A stretch of DNA of 64,000 nucleotides from Mucilaginibacter sp. SJ. GTDB taxonomy: Bacteria > Bacteroidota > Bacteroidia > Sphingobacteriales > Sphingobacteriaceae. Shown piece by piece: positions 19,557 through 28,023 of this stretch. The translations under genes and the position numbers were made by a program. Position 1 is the stretch's first letter; every line of letters starts with the position of its first letter. The notes beneath the pieces were generated by a model. The model was not told the origin of the DNA. It saw only the letters and a program-made list of their open reading frames with translations, and ran no database searches. The stretch is taken from contig NZ_CP118631.1 of assembly GCF_028993635.1 (NCBI RefSeq), positions 1,178,001-1,242,000 of the forward strand, in the 5' to 3' direction.

Positions 19557-19569
19557 TTTATTATTGAGT

Positions 19570-20247
19570 TCAGAGTTTTCTTGATGAATCGATCCTGCCA
19601 TCCAGCAGATCGATAATGCGCGAACCGTATTCGGCATTTTTTTCGGAGTGGGTAACTTGTATAATAGTTACGCCATCTTCCTTATTCAGCTTCCGGAACA
19701 GTTCCATGATTTCCTCCCCTTGTTTTGAGTTGAGGTTACCGGTTGGTTCATCGGCTAATAACAATTTGGGTTTGGCAATAAGCGCGCGGGCTATGCCTAC
19801 AAGCTGCTGCTGCCCGCCCGATAACTGCGCCGGGAAAAGATCTTTTTTACCAACGATGTTAAAACGATCGAGCATATCGGCAACCATGGCTTTACGCTCG
19901 GCACTTTTAAAATCCTGGTAAATAAGTGGGGTTTCAATATTTTCGTAAACGGTAAGCTCATCAATTAAATGGTAAGCCTGGAAAACGAAACCGATGTACT
20001 GCTTGTACAAAGCCGAACGTTGTTTTTCTTTGAGCTGATGCACCGCATGCCCTTCAAAATAATGATAACCGTCTGATGGTTCGTCGAGCATACCTATGAT
20101 ATTAAGCAACGTTGATTTGCCCGAACCTGAAGGACCCATGATCGAAATAAATTCGCCCTCGTCAACCTCAAGGCTAAGATCATTGAGGATGATGTTTCTG
20201 TTGCCCCCTACCTGGAAATACTTTGAAATATGCTGCAGTGATAACAT
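19570..20247 (-). CDS. ABC ATPase 1, MacB/LolD type, with altered signature and D-loop
   Basis: A 225-residue cytoplasmic ATPase that drives FtsX/MacB-type permeases. Walker A is GPSGSGKST (38-46) and the Q-loop is VFQAYH. The signature is LSGGQQQLVGIARAL (142-156), Walker B LLLADE (to Glu167), and a switch histidine sits in VTHSEKN. Two places depart from the family norm and from ATPase 2 at 62698: Arg-Val-Ala after the signature reads Leu-Val-Gly, and the D-loop GNLDS reads GNLNS. The catalytic glutamate and histidine are intact, so hydrolysis is still expected. It leads a two-gene unit with TolC, behind the shared promoter at 20330-20429. Confidence 0.93.
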   Translation of the reverse strand: MLSLQHISKYFQVGGNRNIILNDLSLEVDEGEFISIMGPSGSGKSTLLNIIGMLDEPSDGYHYFEGHAVHQLKEKQRSALYKQYIGFVFQAYHLIDELTVYENIETPLIYQDFKSAERKAMVADMLDRFNIVGKKDLFPAQLSGGQQQLVGIARALIAKPKLLLADEPTGNLNSKQGEEIMELFRKLNKEDGVTIIQVTHSEKNAEYGSRIIDLLDGRIDSSRKL

Positions 20248-20329
20248 TTTTAGTTATTGAATTAGTTGTTAGTAAATAAATGAGTTAAACAATAATACTC
20301 ATCATTTTGCTATTAACATATCAATAACA

Positions 20330-20429
20330 TACCAAAGTTATATCTAACTAATTATCAATACATTAAATCATTATATCAAAACTTTACTGTACGCTTATGT
20401 AACAGGATGCGTACGGTTATGATACAGTG
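20330..20429 (-). promoter_or_regulatory. Shared promoter architecture, copy 1 (ATPase 1-TolC)
   Basis: On the minus strand the order is: CACTGTATCA tail, palindromic box with half-sites at 20417-20410 (ACCGTACG read on minus) and 20393-20386 separated by 16 bases, then 49 bases, then TTTGGTA at 20336-20330. The start codon is 82 bases further on, more than in the other three copies. TAACTTTG (20340-20333) overlaps the TTTGGTA here and also fits a -7 element. Confidence 0.75.
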
Positions 20430-20449
20430 ATTTGAAGTCAATGGTCCAA

Positions 20450-20559
20450 AGTCGGGAGTTCAAAGTCTTTAATTGCAGAAGCCTTACATATTGGCTTAAT
20501 TGAACCAATAGTAAGGCATTTACTTAAGACTTTGTACTTAGAACTTACTGCTCCCGACT
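20450..20559. repeat. Nested inverted repeat after permease P1
   Basis: Four pairs of arms nest inside one another: AGTCGGGAG (20450-20458) with CTCCCGACT (20551-20559); AAAGTCTT (20462-20469) with AAGACTTT (20526-20533); GCCTTAC (20481-20487) with GTAAGGC (20511-20517); ATTGG (20490-20494) with CCAAT (20505-20509). In RNA this would be one long interrupted hairpin right after the P1 stop, and it may end or stabilise the P6-P1 transcript. Confidence 0.82.
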
Positions 20560-20561
20560 AA

Positions 20562-22958
20562 TCATTCGGAACGCAAGCTCTTAACCGGATTAGCAATTGC
20601 TGCCTTAATGGCCTGGAAGCTTACAGTAGCAAAAGCTATAACCAGTGATGTAAAACCAGCCATGCCAAATATCCACCAGCTAATATCAATGCGATAAGCA
20701 AAATCCTGCAGCCATTTATTCATGGCATAAAACGCTATCGGCCATGCTATAACGTTGGCAATGAGCACCAATTTTACAAAATGGCCCGAAAGCAGCAGTA
20801 ATATATTTTGTACCGATGCACCAAGCACCTTGCGTACCCCTATTTCCTTAACCCGTTTCTCGGCCGAATATGATGCCAATCCGAATAATCCCAAACAGGA
20901 TATAATGATGATCAACCCAGCTAAAATACTTACTACAGTGCTTACCTGATTGTCAACACTGTAAACTTCTTTAAAATGATCGTCAAGAAACTGGTATTCA
21001 AAGGGTATCCCCGGAAATTCCTTTTGCCAGGTTGATTGGATAAATGCAACAGCATCTTTAGCCCTGCCGCCGTTGACCTTAACCGACATTTGGTTGAACC
21101 CCTTACCGTTTACCAGGAACAGCGTTTCAATTTTATAATGCAGGGAATTGAAATTGAAATCTTTGGCTATTCCGGTAATCACACCCAACGAATCAAAACC
21201 AAACCTTTGCCCCAGTAATGATTCCATATTTTTTCCTTTATGATCTTTCAGCAGTTCCTTAGCCAGCGCTTCATTAATGATATACTGTTTCCAAACGGCC
21301 GAAGTATCGGTAGAAAAATTCTTTCCCATCAGCAGCTTGATCTTATACAGATCGAGGTAATTATTATCAACCACCAACAATGTTGACGTAAGCTGACGCA
21401 AAGGCGAATCGCCCAGTTTAAATGAGATCCCTGTTTGATCGAGATGACTGCCTAAAATATCCTGCGATGCGGTAACTCCCAGCACTATTGAATTGGAGAG
21501 TAATTCCTGCTTAAACAGATCATACTTATTTTGCGGAATCAAACCTAAGGGAACGTTAACAATCTGATCGCGGTTAAAACCGGGATCCTTTTTTTGCATA
21601 AACTTAAGCTGCCTGATAACCAAAACGGTAGCTACCATTAAAATCACAGCACTCGTAAACTGGCCAACAACCAAAATATTACGCAGCGGCACCTTATTGC
21701 CTCCTGCTGAAGTTAAAGCCCCTTTTAATACCTTGACCGGCTGAAATGACGACAGAAAGAGTGCAGGATATATACCGGATATCATGCCGACAAGCACTGT
21801 GCTTACTAACATCACTGCGATAAGCATTTTATTATCATGCAACGGCAAACTGATATCACGCTGGCTTAAACTATTGATAAAAGGAATAGCAAGGGTCACC
21901 AAAACACAGGCAAAAACTAAAGCTATCAGAGAAAGTAACACCGTTTCACCCAAAAATTGCATGGCCAGCTGAATACGCCCTGCCCCAATAGACTTACGTA
22001 CGCCAACCTCTTTTGCCCGCTCCGACGACCGCGCGGTTGAAAGGTTAATGAAATTAATACAGGCTATTACCAAAACAATGATCCCTATAACTGTAAACAG
22101 GTTGGTGATATGTTTATCAAATTTTTGATAATTGATATAGTCCAACCCTATATCGGCCGAGTTTGCGTGAACATCTTTCAGGGACAACAGGAAGAGCTCG
22201 TAATTTTTAGGACCATCTTTACCTTTATATTTTTGAAGATAGGCCGGGAACTTCTTTTCAAGTGCCGCCATATTAGTGCCCGGTGCCAATTCAAGATAAG
22301 TATTTAACCAGTTGCCGCCCCAATTGGTAAACATCCAGGGTTTATAAATACTGCTGAATGAAAATAAACAATCAAACTGTAGCTGTGAGTTTTTAGGCAC
22401 GTTGGCCAATATGCCGGTAACCGAATAAGTTATGGTATCCTGCCCGTAATTGGTCACGGTTTTACCTATCGGGTCGTCATTACCAAACATACGCTTGGCT
22501 GCATCTTCGGTTAATAAAACACTTCGCGGCTTTAGCAAAGCGGTCGCCCTGTCACCTCTTAATAGCTTGAAATCAAACATCTTCAAAAAAACCGAATCCA
22601 CAAAGAACACCTGCGGCATATACACGCGTTTAAGCCCGTTGTTGAGCGGAAATTTTTGCTGCCAGCGCACACGCGTGAAGTTTTTTATTTCCGGGAAATC
22701 GGCCTTAAGCGTCGGGCCCATAGGGAACATAGATAAGGCTACTTTTTGCGTGGCGCCCATTCCCTCAAACTTTTGCACCTCGTTTAAGCGATAGATATTT
22801 TTTGTATGCAGGTTATCAAAGCTTTTTTCATAATAAACAAAAAGCGTGATCACAATGCAGGCCGCCATACCCACAGCCAGCCCAAAAATGTTGATGGCCG
22901 AAAAAACCTTGCTTTTCCAGATATTCCGCCAGGCGATTTTAAAGTAATTTTTTATCAT
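20562..22958 (-). CDS. ABC permease P1 (FtsX/MacB type, two-halved)
   Basis: Inner-membrane permease of 798 residues, last of its group. It shows the plan shared by all 16: half one is TM1 (18-43), a MacB-like periplasmic domain, then TM2 (about 289-310), a coupling helix with KEVGVRK (about 314-320), TM3 and TM4, ending in SSFQPVKVLKG. Half two repeats this: TM5 (LVVGQFTSAVILM), a second periplasmic domain, TM6, the coupling helix KEIGVRKVLGAS (about 704), TM7 and TM8, ending ANPVKSLRSE. The resemblance of the two ends marks an internal duplication, so one chain could supply both halves of a MacB-like dimer. P1 does not fall clearly into the main subfamilies: before TM2 it has a divergent KDVHANSADIGLDY. 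Confidence 0.94.
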   Translation of the reverse strand: MIKNYFKIAWRNIWKSKVFSAINIFGLAVGMAACIVITLFVYYEKSFDNLHTKNIYRLNEVQKFEGMGATQKVALSMFPMGPTLKADFPEIKNFTRVRWQQKFPLNNGLKRVYMPQVFFVDSVFLKMFDFKLLRGDRATALLKPRSVLLTEDAAKRMFGNDDPIGKTVTNYGQDTITYSVTGILANVPKNSQLQFDCLFSFSSIYKPWMFTNWGGNWLNTYLELAPGTNMAALEKKFPAYLQKYKGKDGPKNYELFLLSLKDVHANSADIGLDYINYQKFDKHITNLFTVIGIIVLVIACINFINLSTARSSERAKEVGVRKSIGAGRIQLAMQFLGETVLLSLIALVFACVLVTLAIPFINSLSQRDISLPLHDNKMLIAVMLVSTVLVGMISGIYPALFLSSFQPVKVLKGALTSAGGNKVPLRNILVVGQFTSAVILMVATVLVIRQLKFMQKKDPGFNRDQIVNVPLGLIPQNKYDLFKQELLSNSIVLGVTASQDILGSHLDQTGISFKLGDSPLRQLTSTLLVVDNNYLDLYKIKLLMGKNFSTDTSAVWKQYIINEALAKELLKDHKGKNMESLLGQRFGFDSLGVITGIAKDFNFNSLHYKIETLFLVNGKGFNQMSVKVNGGRAKDAVAFIQSTWQKEFPGIPFEYQFLDDHFKEVYSVDNQVSTVVSILAGLIIIISCLGLFGLASYSAEKRVKEIGVRKVLGASVQNILLLLSGHFVKLVLIANVIAWPIAFYAMNKWLQDFAYRIDISWWIFGMAGFTSLVIAFATVSFQAIKAAIANPVKSLRSE

Positions 22959-22965
22959 CTCTTTT

Positions 22966-23071
22966 GTTCACTTGTTCATCGGTTCATTAGTTCATTGGGA
23001 CTTATAGCTTAGCATATATTACACCCGCCCCGCGTTCGCCTAATGAACCAATGAACAAGTGAACCAATGAA
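22966..23071. repeat. GTTCATT-word inverted repeat between P2 and P1
   Basis: A 25-base arm at 22966-22990, made of GTTCACTT, GTTCATCG and GTTCATTAG, is complementary to 23040-23064 at all but one position. The arm is itself a string of imperfect GTTCATT words, and two more words extend each side. A GC-rich loop (about 49 bases) lies between. Confidence 0.9.
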
Positions 23072-23075
23072 CTTT

Positions 23076-25442
23076 CTATTCGCTTCTTAAACTTTTAACC
23101 GGATTAGCTATAGCCGCTTTAATAGCCTGAAAGCTAATGGTTATCAACGTAATCACAATAGCCACTAAGGCCGATATAATAAATACATCGGGGCTAACCG
23201 TTACCCGGTAATCGTATTTTTGCAACCAACCCTGCAAAAAGTAAAAGGCTACCGGAGAGGCTATTACACAACTAATAAGCACCAGCAGCACAAAATCTTT
23301 CGACAGTAAAAACCATAGCTGGCTTACAGTTGCGCCTAATACCTTACGTACACCAATTTCTTTGGTGCGTTGCTCAGCGATGTATGCGGCCAGGCCAAAC
23401 AAACCAAGGCATGATATAAAAATAGCCAGTCCCGCAAAAATGCCCGATAATTTACCTACCAATACTTCCTGGCCAAACTTGCGGTTATAATCATCATCTA
23501 CAAAGCGATATGTAAATGGATACGCAGGACTATATTTTGAAAACACCTGCTCTATTTTATCAATAGCATCGTGCGGAATTACTTTAGGCGAAAGCCTGTA
23601 GATCATGTTTTGATGCGGATCATTATTATACAAAAACATGGTTGGATCGGCTTGTGCAAATGGCGATAGCATCAGCGCGTTTTTGACTACCCCAATTATC
23701 TTGCGTTGCTTACCTCCATATATTATTACCTGGCTTATCGGGTCGCCTTTAAGGCGCAGGCGCTTAACCGCTGCTTCATTGAAAATGATATTCAATGAAT
23801 CGGACACCACATTATTATAATCTCTCCCGGCAAGCATTTTCATGCCCACAGTCTTAAAATAATCATTAGCTACAGCTATTACGCCCATTTCAACGGTTTC
23901 ACCGGCAAATTTACCAGGCCATTGGTCAATGTTATTGTGCATGTTAATATCCGTAATGGTGCTTGATGCTGTGGAGATACTTTCAATCACACCGCTTTGC
24001 AATAATTCATTTTTAAAAGCGGAATAGTGCTTACCCAAATCTTCGTTGGCATTAGTGGCTATTAACCTATTAATATCGTATCCCGCCGGGCGGTTTTTGG
24101 CGTACTGAATCTGCCTGTAAATAACAGCTGTACTTATGATCAATGCTATTGAACAGCTAAATTGCATCACTACCAAAACTTTACGCGAATACGATGCCGA
24201 GCGGCCAACCTGAATTGTACCTTTTAACACCCTAACCGGATTAAATGACGAAAGATAAAACGCAGGGCGGCTACCGGCCACCAGGGCTGTAAGCAATACA
24301 CACCCTATGGCAATCAGCCAAAAAATTGCGCTGTTAAAGGGTATGGAAATAGTAGTACCGGTAAGCGAGTTAAACAGCCCGAGCGCTATTTGAACAAAAA
24401 GCATTGAGCATATAAAAGAGATCAGTGTGATCAGTGTAGATTCTGTCAAAAACTGGAATATTAGATGCTGACGTTGTGATCCGATAGCTTTACGGATGCC
24501 GACCTCGCGCGCGCGTTTTTCAGACCGGGCAGTTGTGAGATTGATGAAATTCACACAAGCTATCAGCAGTACCAGTACACCAACAATACTAAAGGTGCGT
24601 ACGTAATCAATAAACCCACCTACTGCAGCTCCATTTTTATAATCGGAAAAAAGGTGCCAATCGGTCATGGGTTGCATAATTACATCCGAGTTTTCGGCGT
24701 TGATATTTTTTTCGCCTTTTTCGATATGAAGGATCTTTGGGGCCAGTTGTGCGTACGTTACACCTGGTTTTAGCTTTGCAAATAGTTCGAAGCTATTGTT
24801 ACCAAAGCTATCGTGGGCGTCTTTCATGTAAGGCTGTTGCTCCATCAAACTGAATGGAATAACATATTTAAATTGAAGCGACGAATTCAATGGTACATCC
24901 TGAATCACGCCGGTAACTTTTAAATTGTAGTTATTATCAACCTTAACTACCTTATTGATCACATTCCCGGTGCCAAATAAAGCGAGAGCGGTAGCTTTGG
25001 TCAATACAATTGAATACGGATCATTCAAAGCGGTTGTACGGCTCCCCTGTAAAAAATTGTATTGAAAAATTTTCAGAAAATCGCTACCTGCCTGCACGCC
25101 ATCAATAGATAACTTCTTATCGCCTACCATTAACCCATGTGTGCCCCCCCAATCTGTGGGTGCTACATATTCTATTTCGGGCATAGTTTTCAACACATCT
25201 GCCAGTTTTAGCGATATTGAACTAAACGTCAAGGTTTCACCATTGCTGTTAAAATTACGGCGAACCTGGTATACCCTGTTGGCATCGGGCAAAAACCTGT
25301 CGTACGAGTACTCATTAGCAACCCAAAGCGCTATCATCAAGGCAACAGCCATCCCGGCCGCCAACCCCAAAACATTGATAGCTGTATAGGCTTTGTTGTT
25401 AGCGATGTTTCGCCAGGCTATTTTGATATAATTTCTAAGCAT
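23076..25442 (-). CDS. ABC permease P2 (subfamily A)
   Basis: A two-halved FtsX/MacB permease of 788 residues. The start at 25442 (MLRNYIKIAWRN) is chosen because this opening is conserved in all the paralogues; an in-frame ATG at 25523 would only add translated repeat DNA. Subfamily A mark: NGAAVGGFIDYVRTF ahead of TM2, then the coupling segment REVGIRKAIGSQR (about 312). Second coupling helix KEIGVRKVLGAT at about 694; C-terminus ANPVKSLRSE. It is visibly closest to P4: both share NEYSYDRFLP after TM1, KVLVVMQFSCS at TM5 and WLQKYDYR before TM8, although P3 of another subfamily lies between them. Confidence 0.94.
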   Translation of the reverse strand: MLRNYIKIAWRNIANNKAYTAINVLGLAAGMAVALMIALWVANEYSYDRFLPDANRVYQVRRNFNSNGETLTFSSISLKLADVLKTMPEIEYVAPTDWGGTHGLMVGDKKLSIDGVQAGSDFLKIFQYNFLQGSRTTALNDPYSIVLTKATALALFGTGNVINKVVKVDNNYNLKVTGVIQDVPLNSSLQFKYVIPFSLMEQQPYMKDAHDSFGNNSFELFAKLKPGVTYAQLAPKILHIEKGEKNINAENSDVIMQPMTDWHLFSDYKNGAAVGGFIDYVRTFSIVGVLVLLIACVNFINLTTARSEKRAREVGIRKAIGSQRQHLIFQFLTESTLITLISFICSMLFVQIALGLFNSLTGTTISIPFNSAIFWLIAIGCVLLTALVAGSRPAFYLSSFNPVRVLKGTIQVGRSASYSRKVLVVMQFSCSIALIISTAVIYRQIQYAKNRPAGYDINRLIATNANEDLGKHYSAFKNELLQSGVIESISTASSTITDINMHNNIDQWPGKFAGETVEMGVIAVANDYFKTVGMKMLAGRDYNNVVSDSLNIIFNEAAVKRLRLKGDPISQVIIYGGKQRKIIGVVKNALMLSPFAQADPTMFLYNNDPHQNMIYRLSPKVIPHDAIDKIEQVFSKYSPAYPFTYRFVDDDYNRKFGQEVLVGKLSGIFAGLAIFISCLGLFGLAAYIAEQRTKEIGVRKVLGATVSQLWFLLSKDFVLLVLISCVIASPVAFYFLQGWLQKYDYRVTVSPDVFIISALVAIVITLITISFQAIKAAIANPVKSLRSE

Positions 25443-25450
25443 CTCTTCTA

Positions 25451-25527
25451 TCATTAGGTCATTAATCATTGAGTCATTGGCCTCGCGAAAAAATGACTTA
25501 ATGACGCGAAGCAAATGACTCAATGAC
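25451..25527. repeat. GTCATT-word inverted repeat between P3 and P2
   Basis: CATTGAGTCATT and the GC-rich end at 25467-25487 are nearly complementary to 25505-25525 (CGCGAAGCAAATGACTC and on). A smaller hairpin of AATGACTTAATGACG type lies inside. All arms consist of AATGAC/GTCATT words. Confidence 0.8.
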
Positions 25528-25530
25528 TAT

Positions 25531-27909
25531 TTATTCAGAACGCAAACTCTTAACCGGATTGGCCAACGCAGCCATAGTAGCCCGATAGCCTACCGTGATC
25601 CAGGCTATTATTAGGCTTGACAGGATCGACATTACAAATATTTGTGGACCGATACTAATCCGGTATTGAAAATCTTTTAGGTAATTATGCATTGCCCACC
25701 AGGCCAGCGGAGAAGCTATTACAAATGCAACAAGCAACAATATGCTGAACTCCTTACCAAACAACCATAAGATACTGCTGATATTTGCACCCAATACCTT
25801 ACGAACCCCTATCTCCTTAGTTTTTCGTACAGCCATGAACGATACCAGGCCATACAAACCAAGACACCCTATAACAATTGCGATACCGGCAAACACTTCA
25901 ACCAGGGTTAATAATATTTTATCCATCTCATAGAAACGGGCAATGGTATCATCCAGAAACTGGTAAGAATATAATTCTTCGGGGAAAGTTTGGTTCCAGA
26001 TTTTATCAATATCCGCCAGTGTAGCTTTGGCATTACGCATATCTATCTTCACGGCAACGGTAGATAGTGACTGATAGTTAGGCATTACACATAATGGTGA
26101 AATCTCCGAATGGAAAGAGTAATTGTAAAAATCTTTCATTACGCCTACAATGGTACCTTTATAGTCGCGGCCATTAATTGCCATTTGTTTCCCTATTACA
26201 TCCTGCGGTTTAAGGTGCAGTTTATTAACGAAGGTTTCGTTCACCAAAAACTCTTTAACCGAGTCGCCTTTGAAGAAGTTTCTGCCGGCAATCAGTTTAA
26301 TGCCAAAAGTGGAAATGTAATTTTCGTCGGCCTGCTTGGTGTTGATGCTCCAATGCTCGTCTTCGGCGCGATTATCATATTGAATACCGGTATTACTATT
26401 TGAACGTGACGCCGGCGGGTTATAACAGTAAGATACATTTTCAACACCCTTAATTTCGCTGAGGCGATTACGCATAGTGCTCATTTTCATCTTATCGTTT
26501 TGAGGAAGCGGCACAAGCACTACGGCATTTTTATTAAAGCCAAGGTCGGCAGTTTGTGAATAATGTAATTGCGATACTACGATAATAGTACCGATGATAA
26601 GTACCTGCGATATAGTAAACTGGGTAACTACCAGTACCCTGCGTAACGAAAAACCGCCAACATCTTTTTGTGACAGTTTACTTTTAAGCGCTTTAATTGG
26701 CTGAAACCTCGCCAATACCAAACCAGGATATGAACCCGAAAGAAATACAACAACAATAGTAATAACAACTATAAAAGCGCTCAATTCGGCCCAGTTAAAG
26801 GTCATCCTTGCATGGAAGAGATTGTTTAATGGCGTCAGAGCTATCTCTGATAAACCAATAGCCACTCCAACAGCAATAATGCTGATGATAGCGGTTTCTG
26901 CAATAAACTGCCAGAATAATTGGAAAGGCTGGCTACCCAATACTTTACGGATACCCACCTCTTTTGAGCGGTTTAGCGCCTGGGCCGTAGCCAGGTTTAT
27001 AAAATTTACCGAGGCTGTAATGATCAGGAACACACCGATAAAGAACAGCGCCCATAAATAGCTTTTATCGGCATAACCACCAAGTTCACGGTCAAAGTGC
27101 ATTTCGGCAATAGGTTGTAATTTAAAGCGCCAAACCTGTAAATCCCTGCCGGTGTAATTCTTTTTAACCAATTGCAGCATGGCAGTTTCAACCTGTGCTT
27201 TGGTTACGCCCGGCTTCAACCTGGTAAAACCCTGACAACCGCTGTAAACACCGCCCCAGTTATTTTCACGGCCTTTACCTGCGTATGCTTCCATACTTGC
27301 ATACGAAATAAAGATCTGTTGCTTTTGGTCGGTGTTATTTGGCAAATCTTGTAGTACACCAGTTATAGTAACAGTTATGTTATTATCCAGCTTAAAAGTT
27401 TTGCCTATTGGGTTATCATTACCAAAATATTTTTGGGCCATTTTTTCGGTAACCAAGGCTTCATTCGGGTTAACAAGCATGGTTTTCTTATCACCTTTAA
27501 GCAATGGAAAATTCAGGATGTCGAAATACTCGGGCTCAACAAAGGCAACACCATCATCCTCACCAAATTTTTTCACTTCACTTCCCTTGGTAATCGTGAT
27601 CAGCGTTTTATTAAAGCTGATGTATCTCGCCGTTTTTTCGCTAAAAGCAAAGTCATTTCGATAACCCTTGGCCATCGGTTGCGGAATAGCGCCTACCCGA
27701 TCTACACCCTGATCGTGAAACTCGGTATAAAAACGGTAGATCCTGTCTTTATCCTTATGAAAGGTATCAAAGCTCAGGTGGTAAGTGATCAGCGTAAATA
27801 TTAGTACGCCGCAGGCTATACCCAAAGCCAAACCAATAACACTGATGGTTGCGTAAGCCTTGTTACGCACCAAATTTCGCCATGCAATTTTTATGTAGTT
27901 TTTGATCAT
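25531..27909 (-). CDS. ABC permease P3 (subfamily B)
   Basis: A two-halved FtsX/MacB permease of 792 residues, starting MIKNYIKIAWRNLVRNK. Subfamily B marks: YHLSFDTFHKD after TM1, AEMHFDRELGG ahead of TM2, and TAQALNRSKEVGIRKVLGSQ (about 316), where the TAR of the other groups reads TAQ. Half one ends LARFQPIKALKSK. Half two opens with VLVVTQFTISQVLIIGT and has KEIGVRKVLGAN at about 698. The C-terminus is ANPVKSLRSE. It sits 88 bases downstream of P2's start side and 114 bases after P4, and is flanked by two unrelated repeat types. Confidence 0.94.
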   Translation of the reverse strand: MIKNYIKIAWRNLVRNKAYATISVIGLALGIACGVLIFTLITYHLSFDTFHKDKDRIYRFYTEFHDQGVDRVGAIPQPMAKGYRNDFAFSEKTARYISFNKTLITITKGSEVKKFGEDDGVAFVEPEYFDILNFPLLKGDKKTMLVNPNEALVTEKMAQKYFGNDNPIGKTFKLDNNITVTITGVLQDLPNNTDQKQQIFISYASMEAYAGKGRENNWGGVYSGCQGFTRLKPGVTKAQVETAMLQLVKKNYTGRDLQVWRFKLQPIAEMHFDRELGGYADKSYLWALFFIGVFLIITASVNFINLATAQALNRSKEVGIRKVLGSQPFQLFWQFIAETAIISIIAVGVAIGLSEIALTPLNNLFHARMTFNWAELSAFIVVITIVVVFLSGSYPGLVLARFQPIKALKSKLSQKDVGGFSLRRVLVVTQFTISQVLIIGTIIVVSQLHYSQTADLGFNKNAVVLVPLPQNDKMKMSTMRNRLSEIKGVENVSYCYNPPASRSNSNTGIQYDNRAEDEHWSINTKQADENYISTFGIKLIAGRNFFKGDSVKEFLVNETFVNKLHLKPQDVIGKQMAINGRDYKGTIVGVMKDFYNYSFHSEISPLCVMPNYQSLSTVAVKIDMRNAKATLADIDKIWNQTFPEELYSYQFLDDTIARFYEMDKILLTLVEVFAGIAIVIGCLGLYGLVSFMAVRKTKEIGVRKVLGANISSILWLFGKEFSILLLVAFVIASPLAWWAMHNYLKDFQYRISIGPQIFVMSILSSLIIAWITVGYRATMAALANPVKSLRSE

Positions 27910-27922
27910 AAACCCCTCCTAA

Positions 27923-28012
27923 CCTCCCCAAAGGGGAGGAATTGTACTTGTGATATATTTAGTTATTAGTCATGTATTTTAATCTTCTTAAAGCCCTCTC
28001 CTTTGGAGAGGG
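27923..28012. repeat. Double C/G-run hairpin between P4 and P3
   Basis: Two perfect tight hairpins: CCTCCCC-AAA-GGGGAGG (27923-27939) and CCCTCTCC-TTT-GGAGAGGG (27994-28012). The outer flanks (AACCCCTCCTAACC and GGGTTTGGGTGAGG) are also roughly complementary. It differs in sequence from all neighbouring spacers but has a similar length and place. Confidence 0.85.
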
Positions 28013-28023
28013 TTTGGGTGAGG

